The position numbers and the translations under genes are program-made. The notes below the pieces were generated by a model. It saw only the letters and a program-made list of their open reading frames with translations. It ran no database searches and was not told the DNA's origin. Shown here one piece after another: positions 1 through 10,700 of a stretch of 64,000 nt of DNA; position 1 is the stretch's first letter, and every line of letters begins with the position of its first letter. This stretch comes from Terana coerulea (Eukaryota; Basidiomycota; Agaricomycetes; Polyporales; Phanerochaetaceae): NCBI GenBank assembly GCA_024811115.1, contig JAKOGH010000656.1, forward strand, positions 62,001-126,000. The letters are read 5' to 3'.

Positions 1-107
1 TGCAAGTTCAGGGAGAGCCTTGATTTCTTGGAGTGCGTAGCCTTTGGAGTCAAGCGCAAAACTTAGAGGCAGCAGAGTAATCCATTACTGGTATAGATAG
101 TGGACCT

Positions 108-822
108 TTATGAATCCTTCTTCTCAACGCCGTAGTCTGCGGGATCACGACCATGATGAGGATGGTTCACTAAGTTTACCCTGCGACATGTCAGTATCGT
201 TCATGCTATAAAATAACTTGGAATATGCTCACATCGGGAAGACGTCTACACATGACATTCAGTACGGCATCGGGCTTGGATATGTAGATGACTTACTGAA
301 TTTCAGCTGGGAGAAAGCGGAGTTCCGGTATGCAGCACCCTGTACCCAAACAGGCTCGTCTGAGTGCCCGTACAAGGGAAGACCCTTGCGCGCGCGCTCA
401 GTCAATTCCTCTCTGTCTAGCTCTTGCTCCCTCTTGTTCTCGGACCAGCCCCAGAAGCGCACTAATAATATCTTCAGCCTTGTTCAACTCTGAGGACATC
501 ACCATTCTCACAGCTTGACCGTTGGTACGCCAAAAGGAATCCTCCCACGAAGCCGAGAAGGCCGCCGTAACGCATTGCTGTCCTCAGAGGAGCCCTCGAC
601 TTGTCGGCCATGTCTGGAGGATATTACAGTCACTTGTTATAAGTCTGCGGAGAGTGAGAAGTCGATTCAGGACACACCCCAGAAGTACAACGCCGAAGGG
701 AAAGCAGCGGTCGCCGCACCCCAGACGGCATAGTCTGAGCCGCGCATGTAACGGATTACACGCCCCGCATAAGGATCCGCGTCGATCAGCGGGTAAGGTG
801 TCTCCACAGTCTTCTCCGGCAT
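108..822 (-). CDS. Mitochondrial complex I 21-kDa accessory subunit (fungal NUXM type)
   Basis: Accessory subunit of NADH:ubiquinone oxidoreductase in the inner mitochondrial membrane. Five exons join in frame to 165 residues: 678-822, 512-613, 297-461, 233-245 and 108-180. The N-terminus has the family signature YPLIDADP followed by the RYMRGSDYAVWG region. A glycine-rich membrane segment (GGLLGFVGGFLLAYQRSS) follows, then RFWGWSENKREQ, and the C-terminus is NLVNHPHHGRDPADYG. All introns are 50-64 nt with GT-AG ends. The fourth exon is only 13 nt, which is unusual. The start at 822 is the first ATG before the conserved YPLIDADP. The gene is divergent from the nucleoporin-like gene, 188 nt away. 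The family is recognised from memory of the two Pfam domains of the fungal 21-kDa subunit; confidence is high. Confidence 0.9.
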
Positions 823-1010
823 TGTTTGTCGTTGTCCGCGACAGCGACGAGTGTTTGACGAGTGTAGAGTATGGTCAAACGCACGTCCGCCGTGGTCCGA
901 GTTTAGGGCCGGCAAACGCCGCCACCAACAACAACGCGAGGTAAAGGAGGCGGCCACTCAGTCTCAACCTCGACCACATTACCCTCCCACCATCGCCCTC
1001 GGACTCCCAC
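823..1010. promoter_or_regulatory. Shared divergent promoter interval, complex I subunit / nucleoporin
   Basis: Only 188 nt separate the start codons of two divergent genes, so their promoters must overlap here or lie inside 5' leaders. I see no clear TATA box. The interval is GC-rich and holds no supported open reading frame. Confidence 0.4.
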
Positions 1011-4000
1011 TTGAACGAGGCGCAAATGATGGTCGAGCGAACGAACACGAGACGAAGGCAGCAGCGAGTACAGCACGCACTACCCTATTCACGACCGCGC
1101 GCCTCTGCGCCCAAGAAATCGGTGCGTTCAACACCCCACTCTACAATCACGCGACATTCATTGAATGCATCCTTTCAGGGCTGGTCACTGTCTGGATTCT
1201 TGAACTGGTTCAAGTCCTCGCAAAAAGAAACCGAGCAGGAAGAGGATGATGGCGGTCTTACCTCTGATGAGCCTGAAGAGCCCCCGGAGCCGAACCCCGC
1301 TGCCAGAGCACTGTCTCAGAGTGTTGCTGAGGTGAGGATGCAAGAGTTCAGACATATTGGCTGGGTGCTGAGAAACTGGTCCCGGATGCCTAAGGACGTT
1401 CCAATACACAAGCTCATTCCGCCCCCTCGCAAGATCAAACCGCCACCGCTCGCCTCCTACCCATCCCCGTCTTTCACGAGCGTACCTACAGGCCCCTCTC
1501 CAGCAGAGGCTTCAACTTCCCAGCAGCCAGCGCTACCACCGCCTGTCACGGTATACACTGCACAGCGATCACTGACTTCGCCTCTGGAAGATGAATCCGG
1601 TCCCACGAATGACATCGGGGCGTTGGCCAACTTCTTATCCGAGAAGAAGGCTAAAGCTCAAAGACTGAACCGCTACGAAATTGCCGGGATTATTTCTGCA
1701 TTGAAGGATAACGCTGAAGGTGCGTCTATTCTGTGCTGTTGTCGATATTACGTGTAACATTCACGACGCTCCCAGATGGCGATGATGAAGAGCGCGAACC
1801 ATTCCGCTTCTCTACCAGCCCGTCAACGCCTCGTGCCACCACGCCTGCCTTTGGCTCAGTTGGTGCCTTCGCCTCTACGTCTGGTCCAAACCAGCAACCT
1901 AACACCCAGCAACCGCCACCGAAGAAGATGCTTACGCGAAATCCCAATGGCACGTACCGATGGCAAGGTGCGGGAAGTGCACGTCCACGTAACCGGTATC
2001 AGTCTCCTGCTTTTGGCTCGTCCCGAGCCGGTCAGCAGCGTATCAAAATTACACCAGAGAAGCCTACTACGGATAACAAGAGACGGCGTGTTGGGGAAGA
2101 CGCGGAGACATCCACTGTGCAACGCGCGCCCGCCCCTGCAGAACGTTCGACGGCTCCCGCTGTGAATGGTGCTGGGTCTACTTCCACGAGCAACGGTGTG
2201 AATGTTTCAAATCGGGCCCAGACGGCACCTGTACCCGTTCCCCCAAGTGCACCATCCACGTCTCAGCTCAACGGCACCCCTCCACGAACGACCCGTCTCA
2301 ACACCAATGTGAACACCGCTCCTGCCGTCCCGTCGCCCCTTCGTAATGCATGGACCAGCTCCTCGCCTCCATCATCGATGTCAGCAAGACCCACAGGTGC
2401 CGCGGAATTCATGACGGACCTCATCAAGAAGGTCACGCCGTCGTCGAAGAAAGACATCATAAACCCTTACGAGGCGCAGTTTCCTGGAATCGTGAAACAT
2501 GTCAAGAAACCTGTACCATCACGTCGAAGGGGCGCTGCGAAGGACGCCGCGAAAGCGGATAGTGCGCCGGTGAACGGGGCTAAGCCCGAGGAGCAGAAGC
2601 CAAGGGAGCCAGAGCAGATTAGCCCCGTCAAGATCATCGAGGCGACATTACCCAAAGGCGCGAAGCGGTCTCGCCCTCCTCCCGGACTCGAGAAACAGAA
2701 GGCGGATGTCGCACCTGCACCAGAGCCTCCCGCCGTTCGGCGGAGTGCCCGCCTCAAGTCACCCGAGCCTCTGGCTCCCTCCGTGAACGGTTTATCGGCA
2801 TTGAATGGCGCAAGCAGCAAAGCTAAGGGGAAGCGGCCCGCTGTCACGATTGAAGAGCTCTCGGACGAGGAAGAGCAGTCGCCCTCGAAGAAGCCCAGGA
2901 CAGCTACGGTCGCACCCTCTGGTTTCAAGCCTTCCCCGTGGGTGCCTCTCCCCCTGTCCCCACGCCGAAACCAGCCTCTGCACCCATACCTGTCCTCTCA
3001 GTCGAAGAGATTGACGATCATACTGAGAACGATTTGACCACTCCTGTCATACATCCCTCGCAGATCGTTGAGCCGGAGGAGACCGGGCGCGGCTCGTCGC
3101 CTACAACACCCGCTTCTGGCACTCCATTCGCGTTCGGCGGAAAGCCTGCATTTGGCGTGAAGACGTCAGCACCTAAGGCCCCGTCGAAGCTCAGGTACAG
3201 CATCCAGCCCGAGAAGGACGAGCAAGCGAAGGACATCATAGACGAGGCGAAAAAGGCCGTCACGAAAGCTCCCTTAACCTCCGTAATTCTTGAAGATGAC
3301 GAGCCTTCGACCCCTGCTACGACGCCTTCGCTGAAGAAGATCGGCCCGAAGAGTCTGGCGGACGTGCAAGACTGGGTCAAGACTGTGTCCAAGGACGAGT
3401 TACCGTCATTCGCATTTAACATCCCCACGTCTTCTGCCGGCGCAGGCCCAAGTACGCTTGGTATCCGTGAAGCGGCGAGGGTCGCCACCGTCTCGTCCCT
3501 TCCCACCTATGCCTTCGACTTCACCGCCTCATCGTCCGCGACCTCCTCCAAAGCACCCGCCGCTTTCGACTGGGGCGCTGCCGGCATGAAGAAGCCCGAA
3601 GCATCTGCTGATGCGACGTGGAATTGCTCAATGTGCATGCTGGAGAACCCCGCCACGGCGACGGAGAAATGCAACATTTGCGATGCGCCCCGACCTGGCG
3701 GTGCTCCCAAGGCGGCGCCGAAAGCGTTTGACTGGAGTGCCGCTGGGATGAAGAAGCCTGAAGCCTCTGCCGGAGACAAGTGGAACTGCTCGACCTGTAT
3801 GCTGGAGAACCCGGCCACCGCCACCGAGAAGTGCATTGTATGCGAGGCTCCAAAGCCAAGCCCCAAGCCTGCCGCAGTGGCCACGGGCTTCAACTGGGCT
3901 GCTGCCGGGATGAAGAAGCCTGAGGCCTCGGCTGACGGGAAGTGGAGCTGTAGGACATGCATGCTGCAGAACGACGCGAGCGCGACGAAGTGTAACGTTT

Positions 4001-4017
4001 GTGATGAGCCCCGGTAG
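1011..4017 (+). CDS. Nucleoporin-like protein with three C-terminal RanBP2-type zinc fingers
   Basis: Likely nuclear-pore basket protein of Nup153 type. It is long, basic, Ser/Pro/Ala-rich and low-complexity, with a conserved-looking central patch (MLTRNPNGTYRWQGAGSARP) and a C-terminal array of three RanBP2/NZF zinc fingers (CX2CX10CX2C, for example WNCSMCMLENPATATEKC). Each finger follows a unit containing F-(D/N)-W and GMKKPEAS. A 56-nt intron at 1720-1775 is clear. Around 2934-2937 the frame changes in a low-complexity stretch. Either one base is missing from the CCCC run, or a weak intron 2922-3001 (GTTTCA...CTCTCAG) is removed; both restore frame. Other RanBP2-finger proteins are possible, but the Nup153-like layout is the best fit. 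The start is the first ATG of the long open frame. Confidence 0.7.
3562..4014 (+). repeat. Three tandem zinc-finger modules in the nucleoporin-like gene
   Basis: Three near-identical coding modules of about 50 residues each. Each carries an FDW or FNW motif, the block AAGMKKPEAS and a four-cysteine RanBP2 finger. Modules 1 and 2 are most similar (shared MLENPATATEKC); the third finger is shortened by one residue between its cysteine pairs. This looks like recent internal duplication. Confidence 0.85.
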
Positions 4018-4383
4018 CAGCGACTTGGATGTTCACCAATTGCTTCTATGACCTGAATTGTGCTTTGTGTGTTCTCAATAGTTTTCACGTTGTTATTCTG
4101 CTTTGTACCTGTCAACCACGGGATCTCTTCAATTCAAAATTCTCTGCTGCTCTTTGTACATTGTCCTTTGTGCTTCTCAAGTCAATGTCAAGTTATTCGT
4201 ATCCCTTTCCGTAGTGCCACGACGGCGCTAAATTATGACGGAACGCGCTTTGTGGCCGGCCGGCGGCCGCAGCCCTGCTGCTTTGCCTCGGACTCTCATC
4301 TTGTCTGCGTCTTGGCTCCTCGTGCAGCTATCTATCTCTACTTTTCCAGGCTTCGGAACCAGTATTTGAACGCACTAGTCAGC
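4018..4383. promoter_or_regulatory. Nup-FIS1 intergenic region with GC palindrome and shared 16-mer
   Basis: No gene is seen. It carries the 3' end of the nucleoporin transcript and the FIS1 promoter. At 4220-4235 is CGACGGCGCTAAATTA, which recurs with one mismatch 48 nt upstream of the PUS1 start. At about 4254-4271 is a run of overlapping GGCCGGCC and GCGGCCGC palindromes. Confidence 0.35.
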
Positions 4384-5085
4384 ATGGAGCTGCCGTACGC
4401 CGCCGATGCAGAGGTGTCACTCTCTTACGATGAGCTCGAGGTTTGAGTGAACCTTCATCTGTTTGGTGTGTTGTATCCAGCTGACTGATGGTTGCCTTGA
4501 ATTTGTAGGTGTTGAGGACACAATACCAGAGAGAACTTTCGCAATCGCATGTTACCATCCAAACCAAGTTCAACTATGCATGGGGCCTTGTGAAAAGTCC
4601 GTTGCGGGAACATCAGGCTGAGGGTGTTCGATTGTTGCAAGGTAAGTCTCGCATGGGCACTGGCATTGAAGGCACTGGATGCATTGATTGTGGTGCGAAT
4701 AGAGATTTACCGTACTGAGCCCTCAAGAAGAAGAGAATGCTTGTACTACCTTGCATTAGGCCATTACAAAATGGGCAACTACGAGGAGGCCAAGAAGTTC
4801 AATTGTGCGTAGATCGTGATTTGAATCGCCCCAAACAGTTTAACAGTTTGATTCTTTAGCTCTGCTCATGGAGAAGGAGCCGACAAACATGCAAGCACAA
4901 AGTCTTGCGACGCTTATCGACCAAAAGGTCACCCACGGTGCGTCCCTACAGCCATTCTACTATCCCATCGCAACTAAGGACAAATATCTCCAGAGGGTTA
5001 TATCGGAATGGCTATTGTAGGCGGAGTGGCAGCGGTCGGCGCACTTGTAGCAGCGAGCTTGATACGGCGAGCAGTTCGCAAATAG
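4384..5085 (+). CDS. FIS1: Mitochondrial fission 1 protein, tail-anchored outer-membrane receptor
   Basis: Fis1 sits in the mitochondrial (and peroxisomal) outer membrane and takes part in recruiting the division machinery. Five exons join to 153 residues: 4384-4440, 4509-4641, 4703-4804, 4860-4937 and 4994-5085. This is the usual Fis1 length. Two TPR-like helical repeats are evident: [14 protein letters not shown], then [23 protein letters not shown]-terminal tail anchor ([19 protein letters not shown]) is followed by the basic end RRAVRK. The first donor is the non-canonical GTTTGA, but the joined frame gives the conserved [12 protein letters not shown], so the intron is convincing. The start is the only ATG that gives the family N-terminus. 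Confidence 0.93.
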
Positions 5086-5509
5086 CTTGTCACAGTTGCC
5101 GACGTCTAATCTCTTCAACCTTCATGCCCATTACACACGAATGTCACGACAACCTGGCACTGGCTTTACGAACTCGGCCTGCTGTCCTATATTGCTCTCG
5201 GACTCTCGCTTGCTTTCGTTCTACGTTATGCCTGGATGTCGGCTGCCGCATCATAATCCGCAACGGTTCACGTATCATACCTTACAGTAGCACATGAATG
5301 AGTCAGTTCCACTTGCTCATGAGCTGGACATGCTATCTTGTCTGAGCCAGTGTAGCTGAGTGGCCTGAGTCTGCGTGAGTAAATCAAGCGCGCTGACGTT
5401 CGGAGCGAGAGAGGCTAGCGGGATTTGCCGACGGCTTGAGACGCCGAGAAAATGGGAACTTGGACTTGCAGAACGCGCTGGCGGACGACGAGGTGGACGA
5501 CGACGGCCA
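5086..5509. other. Intergenic, FIS1 3' end to mL44 start
   Basis: 424 nt with no supported coding sequence. An open frame runs into the mL44 gene from upstream but has no ATG. Confidence 0.4.
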
Positions 5510-7353
5510 ATGTCTCATGTTCAAAAACGACTCGCGTCGACGGCGACGAAGTTCGCGACTGTGTCTACCTCCCACCTAAAAGCATTTCCTCCTCGAGAGG
5601 CTCTTGCACCCAAGCCCTCGTCGTCGCAATCCAAAGCCGAGCACACGCCCAACTTCTTCGACGCGGAGACGTGGGCCGCCCTTCAGCCTCCGAATCCTGC
5701 CTCTCTTAATGCCTTTGCACATCGGATAGGTTTGGGCAAGACGTTCTCAGAGCCCGCTGAGGCCATACAGCAGGCCATTACCCACTCGTCCTTCCTCACC
5801 TTCCACACAAAGCACAACCCGGGTCGCCCAGCTCCTGCGGCGAACAGCAACCTTGCCACGCTCGGAAACTCGCTGCTGGGTCTCTTTGCGACGGAGCATG
5901 TCAACTCGACGTTTCCGCACCTTCCGACGAGGGTGATGAAGGCGGCGGTGAGCGCATACGTCGGACCAACCACTTGCGCGAATGTTGCAAAGGAGATGGG
6001 TGCTGGTCACATATTGCGCTGGAAACGCACGGTGAGTATCCTTTTGTACGTTCGCACAAAACTGGCTTGGTTGCATGCTGGGATTCCTGGCGTCTTGGTT
6101 CAACACGGTGCTCACCGGCTCAAACGACAAGTCGTCGGTTGACACTTTGCGAGGTGCCTTCGCCCCGGAGAAGCAAACTTAACGGTCATACTGTCTACTG
6201 AGCCATGTGCATATGTGCAGCTGGTCATGACGTGGACAACAACTGGCCGCTGCGAAGTCGGTCATCGAACTGTGTAGTGTTGCAAGAAACAGTGCCCTCG
6301 CACTCTGCAGCTTCCCAGCTCGTTCCCAAGCACGATCGCATCAGTCGCGTCGGACCCGTCTCCCAACAGGTCCTCATTGTCTGGAATGATGGGCGAAGTG
6401 CTACAACTTCGCTCGTGGTGCCATGTTGTTCCCAGCCTGGTTGGAGATTGGCGTGCTCGCTTCTGCAATGCAGCGTTCGAGGTGTCATCATCCTTCGTTG
6501 AGGACACGTGTCTTGTCCCATCCCCTGCCAGGGAGTCGGCATCAGTGCCGAGCACTGAGGTTGCAGCTTGTAGAGTAGACTCGGTTCTTGTTACTTGCTC
6601 GTGTCGTTCCGTATCGAATGGCCGCTAAACAACTTTTCTTTGCAGCCGAACACACCGACAAGGCCAGCTGTGCTGCATGCCGACGCCATGGCGTCAATCC
6701 CGCGCGCTCTGACGGCCTTGGTGTACCAGCACCATTCTCTGCTTGGAGCGCGACGCTTTGCGCACAAATTCTTCCTGAATCGAGAGATTGACCTGAGGAA
6801 CATGATCAAGTTTCGCGACCCGAAGACGGCGCTGAAGGAGACCGTGGCCAAGTTTGGACGGGAGCGACCAGTATCCAGGTATGACTGTCGTTCAAGTAGT
6901 GACAATATCAGCTCATATTCCACAGATTACTGCGAGAAACAGGCCGTCTATCCAACTCACCAGTTTTTATCGTTGGTATCTATACTGGAGTTGACCTCTT
7001 GGGCGAGGGCTTCGGGAGCTCGCTGAGGATGGCCGAATATAGAGTGCGTTTCAACATATGTGATCGGGAATCATAGCAATCTTACTCAAGCCCACTTCCA
7101 GGCGGCAGAAGACGCTTTATTGCGCCTCTACCTGACGAGACAACCGCCGCATCTCTTGCAGCTGCCGACATCGACGTTCCCTGATGTGCTGGGCGATATC
7201 TTCACGCAGGGATCTGCACCAGCGTATACGCCGGTTGAGATGCAGGATACCGAGACCAAATACGCGACCTCTGACCGGACAGGGCTCCGCAACCCGGGCG
7301 TACATGCGCGAATTGCGCCTGAAGAGGACTTGGATTCCGACGAGGCTAACTAG
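5510..7353 (+). CDS. MRPL3: Mitochondrial large-subunit ribosomal protein mL44 (yeast Mrpl3 family)
   Basis: Structural protein of the mitochondrial large ribosomal subunit with a degenerate RNase III-like fold and a dsRNA-binding domain. Four exons join to 374 residues: 5510-6031, 6646-6878, 6926-7043 and 7102-7353. A basic Ser/Thr-rich N-terminus (MSHVQKRLASTATKF) looks like a presequence. Family motifs are RPAVLHADAMASIPRAL, REIDLRNMIKFRDPK, KFGRERPVSRLLRETGR, GVDLLGEGFGSSLRMAE and AAEDALLRLYLTRQPP. The first intron is 614 nt, about ten times longer than its neighbours, yet its ends (GTGAGT...TTTGCAG) join the conserved frame exactly. ATG 5510 is chosen because the longer open frame upstream lacks an ATG. 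Confidence 0.9.
6032..6645 (+). other. Unusually long intron inside the mL44 gene
   Basis: A 614-nt intron in a genome where most introns are 45-65 nt. Both strands carry short open frames, but none resembles a known protein. I see no terminal inverted repeats or polyA tract that would mark a transposon, and no snoRNA boxes that I would defend. Confidence 0.6.
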
Positions 7354-7750
7354 TAGAGGGCTTGTCGCTATATGTTATATACACATCTAATTGCTTTCGC
7401 TCTGCAATTCAATGCTCATCGTTGGAAAGATTTAGTTGTGGTATGTAGCTGCAACGGTGGCTAAGCAGTTTGTTCCTGGGCTCGGGAGGGACGAGTGTTT
7501 CAGTGACCGGCGTCTGTGTTCCCGCAGGGGTCGCCGCCCGCCTGCCACTGGTCGCGATCCTTAGCACAGCCTACGAACTCTGAACCTCCCCTGTATCTTT
7601 ATTTTCACATTGTTCCAATCTTTCACGACCAGCACGTTGCCCTACACGCCGTTGCAACGTCTCTTGCGCACGACAAGTCGACGGCCTACCCGTCAATTAG
7701 CCCACATACTGGAGGAGCCACAATAGTCTACGAGGATGGCGGCCGTCACT
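7354..7750. other. Intergenic, mL44 3' end to F-BAR protein promoter
   Basis: 397 nt. An open frame enters the next gene from upstream, but the conserved protein start (MPLTFQNSFW) is at 7751. No separate gene is seen. Confidence 0.4.
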
Positions 7751-10700
7751 ATGCCTTTGACATTTCAGAACTCGTTCTGGTCCCAGGATTACAGAGCGGG
7801 TTTAGAGGTGCTATTCACCCAACTGGAGAAGGTGCGCAGTCCTGCTGAGGCTATCAGCAGTTGACACTGACGTCGTTGGCTCGTAGGGGGTAGCTGAGAA
7901 CGAGGAAATTGTAGCTTTCATTCGGGTGTGTGTCTTGCTGTCACATTATCGACACGATGAGCTGACGTGGCCAACATAAAGTCCCGAGCTGCTGCAGAGA
8001 CTGCCCTCGCAAATACACTTGCAACTACTGGGCCTACCGGTACGCTCGCATCCGTCATTGCAGAAGTAGACATTCCAGCTCATCAGATTCCAAACAGATT
8101 CGGATAGTCATGACGGTGCCTCACTACTCCTCGCCATTCGAGGCCTCAAAGACGAGTCCGTAACGCAGGGTAAACTGCACGCCCAAGTCGCCAAGGACCT
8201 GCAGACCAAAGTTGCGGATCCTTTCGCCGAGTGGGCTAGCAGCTACAAGGTTAGCCTCCTAAGATATTCGTCTCTAATGTGTACTGAAGCACGTTCTGCA
8301 GGAGAGACTTCATTCTGGCCGAGCTACCTTGGTCGATGGGTACTTGCATGCTTATGAACGAGCCAAAGGCGACGTGTGTATAGGATTATGGTTTTTGAGT
8401 TCCACGGCTAAATGCGGTTTAGGTCACGAACCTGAAGAACAACTACATCAACAAGACGCATAAAGCTGACGAACTTGAAGACGAGTGAGTGTTGTAGCCC
8501 TACCACCGTATTCATGCTCACCTCTCTCCAGTGTAAAGTTCGCGCCTATCACACAGCCTGCAGGCGACATCTACACGTCCCCTAGCCTTGCTCCCCGTGA
8601 CAAGCGTGTTCCACGCGCTCCGACACGCCAGCCCACTATGTCCGAGCGTATCACGGCACGTCTCAAGGAGTTCAGACTGAACTCAGGTGCCCCGCCCGAT
8701 GCCAATGCTCCAGCGACAAACGGGAAGCATGAAATTCACTTCGATGCGGATGCTGAGGAGAAGAGTCCCGGCACGCCGAAGTTTGACAAAGGCAAGGGTC
8801 GCGCGGTGATTGACGAACCTGAGCGCATGGCGTCACCCCCTCCGATGGCACCTCTTCCTCCGGCAAAATTGGCGACAAACCCTGTTCCACCACCACCTGC
8901 GCCGCCTATTCTTGTCGCAGGTGTGGCGTTCACCCATGAACAGCTTGCCGCGCTCATGACACACGCCAAGGCCGAGCTTCCTCTGCGCCCCGTCCGCTTC
9001 CCCCCTTCTCGGAGAATATCAAGACGCGTTTACTGGTGAAGAGTTCACGATGTGGCTGCGCGAGAACATCAAGGAATTCGATGGCGACTTGGATCGTACC
9101 GAGGAAGCGGCCAGGGAGTTGACAGAGAGGCAAGGTCTGCTTAGGAGACTCGGAGAGCTCGGAAATGAATACGAGAACGCGGACGATGCATTCTACCAAT
9201 TCAGACCCAAGGTCAGTGTTGCTATCTCGATTTCATTGTCTGCCGCTGACGCAACTTCCAGGCATTCAATCTGGAGGTCCCGAAGCCGAAAGATGAGAAG
9301 ATGATGTCGCCCCTCGAGAAGAATCTGAGTCCTCTGGCTGAAAATGTCGCGAAGAGAACGGCGGGATTCGCGAGCCTCGTCACCAAGGCTCTAAACACCA
9401 ATCCGGGCGGAGAAGCGCCGTACGTGAGGGCTCGTCGGGAAGCCGAAGCGACAGACCAGGAATACCGATCTGCAATCCGGAAGCTGGACAGGCAGCGTCT
9501 TGGTCTTGAGGAGCGTGTTGAGGATACCCTAAAAATGCTACAGAAGTGGGAGCTCGAACGATTGAGGGCTGTGAAGACTGGTGAGTCCATTCGGTTATAG
9601 CTCACTGAAGCATTCAATTCTTACGCACCTATCATAGTCCTCAGTCAATACCATGGCTGTCTGGCAGGTCTCTACAAGGAGGCTGGATCTGGTTTGGAAC
9701 GCACGGAGACTCTTATTGCTTCCTACCAGCCAGAGTCGGACCTCAGGGCTCTGATTGAGCAGTACCGCACGGGGCCATTCCGTCCTGATCCCCATGTCTA
9801 CGAATCTGTGGTACACGACGAATCGGACGTCGTCTTCGGCATCGACTTGCGCAAGTGGGCGGATGCGGGTTACTGGAACATGGGCAACTCGGCTGGAAGC
9901 CAGGAGAGAAAGGACATCATTCCTCCCGTTCTGACCGCGCTGTTGGGTGCCCTGACCGAGGCCTACGGCAAGCTTCCGGACGACGCGGAGAAGAGGAAGA
10001 CGTGGATCTACGAGGTGCCCCTTGTGGCGGTCCATCATCTTCGGGAAACACTCAATTCGGTGCCTCCCATGGAACACATTCCACACGACGCCCTGGCTAA
10101 GTACGATGCCCCGGTGATCGCCAGTGCCGTAAAACTCTGGACACTCGAATTGGATCCCCCATTGTGCATGTACGAAGGTTGGGACGAATTTAGGAAGCTT
10201 TATCCCACAGGTAAGCCTCGTGTCTACGATGTGAATTGAAGTCTCATGTGGTGCCATTTAGTGGGGGCTGTGAAAGCGGACGAACAGCCTTCCGAGGAGC
10301 AGCGTATTCAGGAACTCCAGACCGCTCTCCAAAAGTTGCCAAGGGTGCATCTACTTGTCCTGGACACGATTCTCAAGCATCTCAAGGAGTAAGCCGCCAC
10401 AAACATTGAGAGTGACATCCGAAATTGACTTGCAATAGCTTAATTGACAGCACTTCGGAGGGCGAGGAAGCCAACAACGTATATATCACCAAGGTAGCAC
10501 TCAGCCTAGGGCGAAGTGCGTAGTCAAGATGATTTCAAATCTGTCGGTGCTGACCTATTACTCTTTAGCCATCTTGAGGCCGAAAGCTGAGACGAAGTTC
10601 TCAATTCAGGACCGCCATCCGACCCGTGGGTATTCCAGACGTTCTTGCTCCACTCACTGGCTGATACTCTCGCACACAGTGCTCTTTATTGACCTGCTCT

